Shown here: in pieces, positions 7,317-10,615 of the stretch
Position numbering within the stretch: position 1 is the first letter of the stretch
Layout: each line of letters opens with the position of its first letter
The notes under the pieces: model-generated
Told to the model about the DNA's origin: nothing
Database searches by the model: none
Seen by the model: the letters and a program-made list of their open reading frames with translations, nothing else
Made by a program: the position numbers and the translations under genes
Assembly: GCA_018700255.1 (NCBI GenBank)
Contig: JABISU010000230.1
Coordinates: 1 to 10,615, forward strand
Source of the DNA: Flavobacteriales bacterium
Lineage (GTDB): Bacteria > Bacteroidota > Bacteroidia > Flavobacteriales > UA16
DNA: 10,615 nt
Direction of reading: 5' to 3'

Positions 7317-8411
7317 TTAAGAAGAATATCTAGCCGTATTTATTTCCTTAGGTAGTTCCTTATCTTCAAAAATATACCTAACTAAATGCGCTGCCGTAGC
7401 CGGACCAATCAATACTCCCCTAGTCCCAAATCCATTTAGAATGTACGTGTTTTCTTTGATTTTCCCTGCGTAAGGCCTTCTGTCTTTTGAAGCTGGCCTT
7501 AAGCCTGTCTCATGATTCGTTATCTCGAAATTATCGAAAACCTCAGATGATATTATAGGCTTAATGCCCGTTAGGAGCTCTTCTCTTCCTTCTTCAGAAG
7601 GAATACTATTTGCAACATCCCACTTGTATGTTGCGCCTAATTTATAGGTGTGATCTCCTCTAGGGAGGAGCCATTTAACCCTATTCACACACATATTTTT
7701 CGTTTTAATGTTGGACTTTAGAGTGAGTATCTCTCCGTGATCTGATTGAATTTTAAGATTGTGATTTGCGAGGTCTCCCGTGGCTCCCACTCCCCTGCAG
7801 TCTATAAAGTTTGATGTTTGAATAGCGTCATCAAATGTGGAGTTATAGGTTTTTTCTCTAAATTTTCCTTTGGATTCAAGGAAAGAACGAAAAGAATCCA
7901 GCAAAAGTGGCAAATCGACCCAACCTGCTTCAGGCACTACTCCGAAACCATGTGGAGCAACAATATCGTCTGGAGCCTCATCACTAACTGTCCTTATAAA
8001 TTGTGAAACCGTATGTTCATCTTTTAATCGCTTTTCCCAAAGCAATCTATACTGTGAATTAGGGAAGACTCTCATAATAGGAGACTTATGAAGAATTTTA
8101 CCCGGTATCTTTAAGAAAGATTCTATATTTAGATACGTCTCACACATCACGTCCATATGCTCCCTTGCATTCCACACTTCAACTATTCTTTTAAACGACA
8201 CCGGGTTGAACATTCCTGCTGCAACACGCGAGGCTTGGTTAGAGGTGTTTGAGGAAGACGAATGGGTCGGGGTTCGTGAGGATTTAGATGGATTCTTAGG
8301 GGCATCCCAAACCTCATAATTGACTCCCCGCTTCTCAAGCTCCCAGGCCATAAGTGTTCCGGCAAGGCCGGCTCCGATAATAATAAATTTGTCCGAGATT
8401 GAAGCGGGCAT
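7317..8411 (-). CDS. FAD-dependent oxidoreductase (DAO family)
   Basis: The 364-residue protein starts with a Rossmann FAD-binding motif, IIIGAGLAG (10-18), followed by MAWELEKRG and an acidic residue at the end of beta-2 (E33/D36). SRVAAGMFNPV (61-71) is a block typical of DAO-fold flavoproteins of the MnmC-C/glycine-oxidase type. GWVDLPLLL in the substrate-domain region and a C-terminal NGFGTRGVLIGPATAAHL FAD-binding block complete the fold. Family members oxidise an amine or amino acid with O2 or another acceptor; the substrate cannot be told from sequence. A Ser/Thr-rich stretch (about 38-59, including THSSSSNTSNQ) lengthens the loop between the first beta-alpha-beta unit and SRVAAG by roughly 15-18 residues compared with relatives as I recall them. 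The ATG lies 1 nt after the kbl stop, so it is probably co-expressed with kbl, which fits amino-acid catabolism. Confidence 0.87.
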   Translation of the reverse strand: MPASISDKFIIIGAGLAGTLMAWELEKRGVNYEVWDAPKNPSKSSRTPTHSSSSNTSNQASRVAAGMFNPVSFKRIVEVWNAREHMDVMCETYLNIESFLKIPGKILHKSPIMRVFPNSQYRLLWEKRLKDEHTVSQFIRTVSDEAPDDIVAPHGFGVVPEAGWVDLPLLLDSFRSFLESKGKFREKTYNSTFDDAIQTSNFIDCRGVGATGDLANHNLKIQSDHGEILTLKSNIKTKNMCVNRVKWLLPRGDHTYKLGATYKWDVANSIPSEEGREELLTGIKPIISSEVFDNFEITNHETGLRPASKDRRPYAGKIKENTYILNGFGTRGVLIGPATAAHLVRYIFEDKELPKEINTARYSS

Positions 8412-8412
8412 A

Positions 8413-9609
8413 CTAATCGATAACCTCTAGTTCGCGTGCTACCTTTTCGAAAGCGGCCAGAGCACGGTCAAGATGTTCTTTCGTGTGGGCAGCTGAAAGT
8501 TGTACTCTGATTCGAGCTGCACCTTTAGGCACCACTGGGAAGAAAAATCCTATTACGTATATGCCTTCTTCGAGCAGTCGATTCGCCATATTTTGAGAAA
8601 GGCGGGCATCGCCAAGCATAACGGGAACGATCGCTGACTCGCCGTCATTGAAAGGGAGCCCTGCATTGCGCAGCCCGTTTTTGAAATACTTGGTGTTTTC
8701 CTCGAGGCGGTCGCGGAGCTCAGTACTTTCGTCGAGCATCTTAAAGACTTCGAGAGATGCCCCGACTATTGTCGGTGCAAGAGAATTTGAAAAGAGGTAG
8801 GGGCGAGAACGTTGGCGTAGAAGTTCGATAATTTCTTTGCGTCCTGTTGTAAATCCGCCCATCGCGCCGCCGAGAGCTTTTCCGAGAGTGCCAGTTATAA
8901 TATCCACTCTACCAAGCGCCTCGCGTAGCTCGATTGATCCTCTACCCGTTTTGCCGATAAAACCAGTTGCGTGGCACTCGTCCACCATTACTAAGGCATC
9001 GTACTTGTCAGCGAGGTCACATATTTTCCCTATCTCTGCAACATATCCGTCCATTGAAAACACACCGTCAGTAACTATAATTTTAAAGCGAGAATCCGCT
9101 TCGGATGCTGCCTGGAGCTGAGTCTCAAGATCAATCATATCGTTGTTAGCGAAGCGAAATCTCTTTGCTTTGCAAAGACGCACTCCGTCAATAATCGAAG
9201 CATGGTTGAGGGAATCTGAAATGATTGCGTCTTCCGATGTTAGAAGTGGCTCGAAAACTCCGCCGTTAGCATCAAAAGCGGCGGCGTAAAGTATTGTGTC
9301 ATCGGTTTGGTGAAAATCTGCAATAGTCTTCTCAAGTTCCTTATGGATATCTTGTGTCCCACAAATAAATCTCACAGAACTCATCCCAAACCCGTGTGTG
9401 TCTAACGTCTTTTTCGCCGCCTTAATCACCCTTGGATGGTTACTCAACCCGAGATAATTATTCGCACAAAAATTAAGAACTTCAGTACCGTCAATCAGCT
9501 TAATAACCGCATCCTGAGACGTTGCAATAATTCGTTCACTTTTAAAAAGACCAGCCTCCTCAATATTAACAAGCTCCTGCTGGAGGTGTGATTTCATTTT
9601 TCCGTACAT
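8413..9609 (-). CDS. kbl: 2-amino-3-ketobutyrate CoA ligase (glycine C-acetyltransferase)
   Basis: Kbl cleaves 2-amino-3-ketobutyrate with CoA to give glycine and acetyl-CoA, the second step of threonine breakdown after threonine dehydrogenase; it is a PLP-dependent alpha-oxoamine synthase. At 398 residues it matches the E. coli enzyme in length and aligns closely by eye. Shared blocks include [15 protein letters not shown] (46-55), [19 protein letters not shown] (75-93), [16 protein letters not shown] (127-142), DGVFSMDG (181-188), VDECHATGF (209-217, with D210 and H213) and [11 protein letters not shown], where K244 binds [14 protein letters not shown] and [11 protein letters not shown] follow. 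The start [13 protein letters not shown] aligns with the E. coli N-terminus, which supports 9609 over the internal ATG at 9597. A promoter ends 4 nt upstream. No tdh gene is in the window. The FAD oxidoreductase gene follows after 1 nt. Confidence 0.97.
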   Translation of the reverse strand: MYGKMKSHLQQELVNIEEAGLFKSERIIATSQDAVIKLIDGTEVLNFCANNYLGLSNHPRVIKAAKKTLDTHGFGMSSVRFICGTQDIHKELEKTIADFHQTDDTILYAAAFDANGGVFEPLLTSEDAIISDSLNHASIIDGVRLCKAKRFRFANNDMIDLETQLQAASEADSRFKIIVTDGVFSMDGYVAEIGKICDLADKYDALVMVDECHATGFIGKTGRGSIELREALGRVDIITGTLGKALGGAMGGFTTGRKEIIELLRQRSRPYLFSNSLAPTIVGASLEVFKMLDESTELRDRLEENTKYFKNGLRNAGLPFNDGESAIVPVMLGDARLSQNMANRLLEEGIYVIGFFFPVVPKGAARIRVQLSAAHTKEHLDRALAAFEKVARELEVID

Positions 9610-9613
9610 GATA

Positions 9614-9645
9614 CAAATTTAGCCCACTCCTCCTCTCCTCCCCAA
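9614..9645 (-). promoter_or_regulatory. Bacteroidota promoter of kbl (TTG-N21-TAAATTTG)
   Basis: On the - strand, TTG at 9645-9643 and a perfect TAAATTTG at 9621-9614 are separated by 21 bp, within the 17-23 bp range known for flavobacterial promoters (TTG/TAnnTTTG). The box ends 4 nt before the kbl ATG at 9609, so transcription should start at or just inside the start codon. The spacer is almost pure purine (GGAGGAGAGGAGGAG). This also means kbl does not depend on read-through from the LD-carboxypeptidase gene. Confidence 0.65.
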
Positions 9646-9674
9646 TCATATTCATGAGAACTCTTGATTATTTC

Positions 9675-10511
9675 TTACCCTAACACTAACGGGTAGTTCC
9701 TGTCTCCATGACCCATGGGGTTGTCATACTTAACGGAGTAACCTGAAGGAACGTGAGCTGAGATAATTTCTCGCAAATCAAGACCGAAGGGATTGTCAAG
9801 GGTTTGTCCATCTGAGATTGTATTGTCTCTAAGATCTGAGAAAGTTCCAATAATGAGTCCTTCTGCCTTTTCGAATACACCGGCGAGTTTAAACGCTAGA
9901 AACATTCTGTCTATGTGGTATAGATATTCATCAATGTCCTCAAGAAATAGATATGATTCGCTAACATTTGGGAAATATGGGGTGCCGAGAAGTGAGTAGA
10001 GGACACTGAGATTTCCCCCCGTGAATTTCGCCTTGGGGTTAATATCAAATTCTCCTCTGAGGGTCGACCATATTGCCTCTACATCTGCGGGAAATGTTGA
10101 GCTTAAAGTGGATGCTACTGGCGCGTGGAGAGAGGAAATTCCGAGGTTCGTCGACCACGAATGTAGTGCGGTAATGTCGGAAAAGCCGATAATCCAAGTG
10201 GGATCAGCTATGTAGGCTGAGGAGTCTAGGAGCTGGAGGAGTCGGCCGGAGCCGTAGCCACCACGGAGGGCGAAAACTGCGCGTATAGATTGATCTCGGA
10301 AAGCGGAGTTGAGATGGTAAGCGCGATGAGAGTCGGAACCGGCAAATTGGTGGTCTCGTGAGTCAAGTTCTGATGGGATTACCGGGGTAAAACCAGCAGC
10401 GAGCACTGCTGAGGCTGCCTCTTGGATGGTAGCAGGTGAGGCAAAGCGAGCGGGAGCTACAAGCATGATTTTATCGCCTGGCTTGAGATATTTAGGTCTG
10501 ATTGAACTCAT
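9675..10511 (-). CDS. LD-carboxypeptidase (peptidase family S66, LdcA-like)
   Basis: S66 enzymes remove the terminal D-Ala from L,D-tetrapeptides during murein recycling in the cytoplasm; some relatives are microcin-immunity (MccF-like) hydrolases. The 278-residue product starts directly with the domain (YLKPGDKIMLVAPAR, 8-22). It shows ALRGGYGSGRLL (81-92), the nucleophile elbow GFSD (109-112, Ser111), GGNLSVLYSLLGTPY (165-179), FLEDIDEYLYHIDRM (189-203, catalytic Glu191) and a C-terminal GH (His268), giving the Ser-Glu-His triad. No signal peptide is seen. The chain stops at NYPLVLG, immediately after the His region, whereas relatives usually continue about 12-20 residues with a last strand, so the C-terminus looks clipped. 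An in-frame TAA upstream of 10511 (between 10515 and 10525) rules out a longer N-terminus. It ends 65 bp before kbl, which has its own promoter. Confidence 0.92.
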   Translation of the reverse strand: MSSIRPKYLKPGDKIMLVAPARFASPATIQEAASAVLAAGFTPVIPSELDSRDHQFAGSDSHRAYHLNSAFRDQSIRAVFALRGGYGSGRLLQLLDSSAYIADPTWIIGFSDITALHSWSTNLGISSLHAPVASTLSSTFPADVEAIWSTLRGEFDINPKAKFTGGNLSVLYSLLGTPYFPNVSESYLFLEDIDEYLYHIDRMFLAFKLAGVFEKAEGLIIGTFSDLRDNTISDGQTLDNPFGLDLREIISAHVPSGYSVKYDNPMGHGDRNYPLVLG

Positions 10512-10593
10512 GAAAGCGTCTTATGGAAGCGTTTCTGAAAAACTTTGTGTGACATTCTTTGCGGTGAAGTTAATGAGTCTGGGGGGAGTGAGG

Positions 10594-10601
10594 TATTTTT
10601 G
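10594..10601 (+). promoter_or_regulatory. Possible -7 box (TATTTTTG) of a + strand gene beginning at the right edge
   Basis: TATTTTTG fits TAnnTTTG and lies 5 nt before an ATG at 10607 (ATG AAT AAA, then the window ends). The arrangement resembles that at pdxJ and kbl, so a gene divergent from the LD-carboxypeptidase may begin here. No TTG lies at the usual distance; TTA at 10570-10572 (spacing 21) is the best -33 candidate. With only three codons visible, no product can be named. Confidence 0.3.
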
Positions 10602-10615
10602 GGCTAATGAATAAA

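Noticed and set aside
8837..9121. A 94-codon + strand frame opposite kbl
   Set aside because: It is antisense to the highly conserved PLP-binding core of kbl, and its Pro/Ser-rich translation looks like a shadow.
9597..9599. Internal ATG of kbl (Met5) as an alternative start
   Set aside because: Alignment of the N-terminus with E. coli Kbl keeps equal length when the first ATG at 9609 is used, and the MYG start is familiar from related proteins.
10426..10614. A + strand frame spanning the LD-carboxypeptidase start and the right edge
   Set aside because: Most of it overlaps the 5' end of a clear S66 gene on the other strand. Its frame differs from the ATG at 10607, and the translation shows no recognisable domain.

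Overview
The window looks like a chromosomal segment from a member of the Bacteroidota, most probably Flavobacteriales and perhaps a Cryomorphaceae-like lineage. Three things point there: the PdxJ N-terminal signature [14 protein letters not shown], promoter elements of the TAnnTTTG type, and the near absence of Shine-Dalgarno sequences. The PdxJ, ClC, YfiR-like and SpoIIE-type proteins also resemble members of those families from that group. This is judgement from reading the sequence; no database search was run. The window is almost fully coding, no intergenic stretch exceeds about 105 bases, and I see no RNA gene, CRISPR array or mobile element.

Layout. At the left edge an almost complete CBS-domain protein (- strand, 1-638) runs off the window. 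It is divergent, by 16 bp, from a two-gene + strand unit: pdxJ (pyridoxine 5'-phosphate synthase, 655-1401) and a YbfF-like alpha/beta hydrolase with a TTG start (1404-2183). That unit converges, with a 3 bp gap, on a four-gene - strand operon read from 7219 down to 2187: a YfiR/DUF4154-like secreted protein, a secreted TPR-like protein, a membrane HAMP-SpoIIE/PP2C phosphatase, and a ClC chloride transporter/channel with two CBS domains. Upstream of it, also on the - strand, lie a kbl-DAO unit (2-amino-3-ketobutyrate CoA ligase, then an FAD-dependent oxidoreductase, 9609-7317) and an S66-family LD-carboxypeptidase (10511-9675). A possible further + strand gene begins at the right edge.

Most interesting. 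The four-gene operon is joined by ATGA, a 1 nt gap and TAATG, so its products are probably made together. It reads as an envelope signalling module in which a periplasmic YfiR-like modulator (cysteine-free, unlike Pseudomonas YfiR) is paired with a two-TM HAMP receptor whose output is a SpoIIE phosphatase rather than a diguanylate cyclase, and it is coupled to a ClC protein. Second, three gene starts (pdxJ, kbl, yfiR-like) have a TAnnTTTG-type box ending exactly 4 nt before the ATG, and a candidate at the right edge has one at 5 nt. This suggests leaderless or near-leaderless transcripts.
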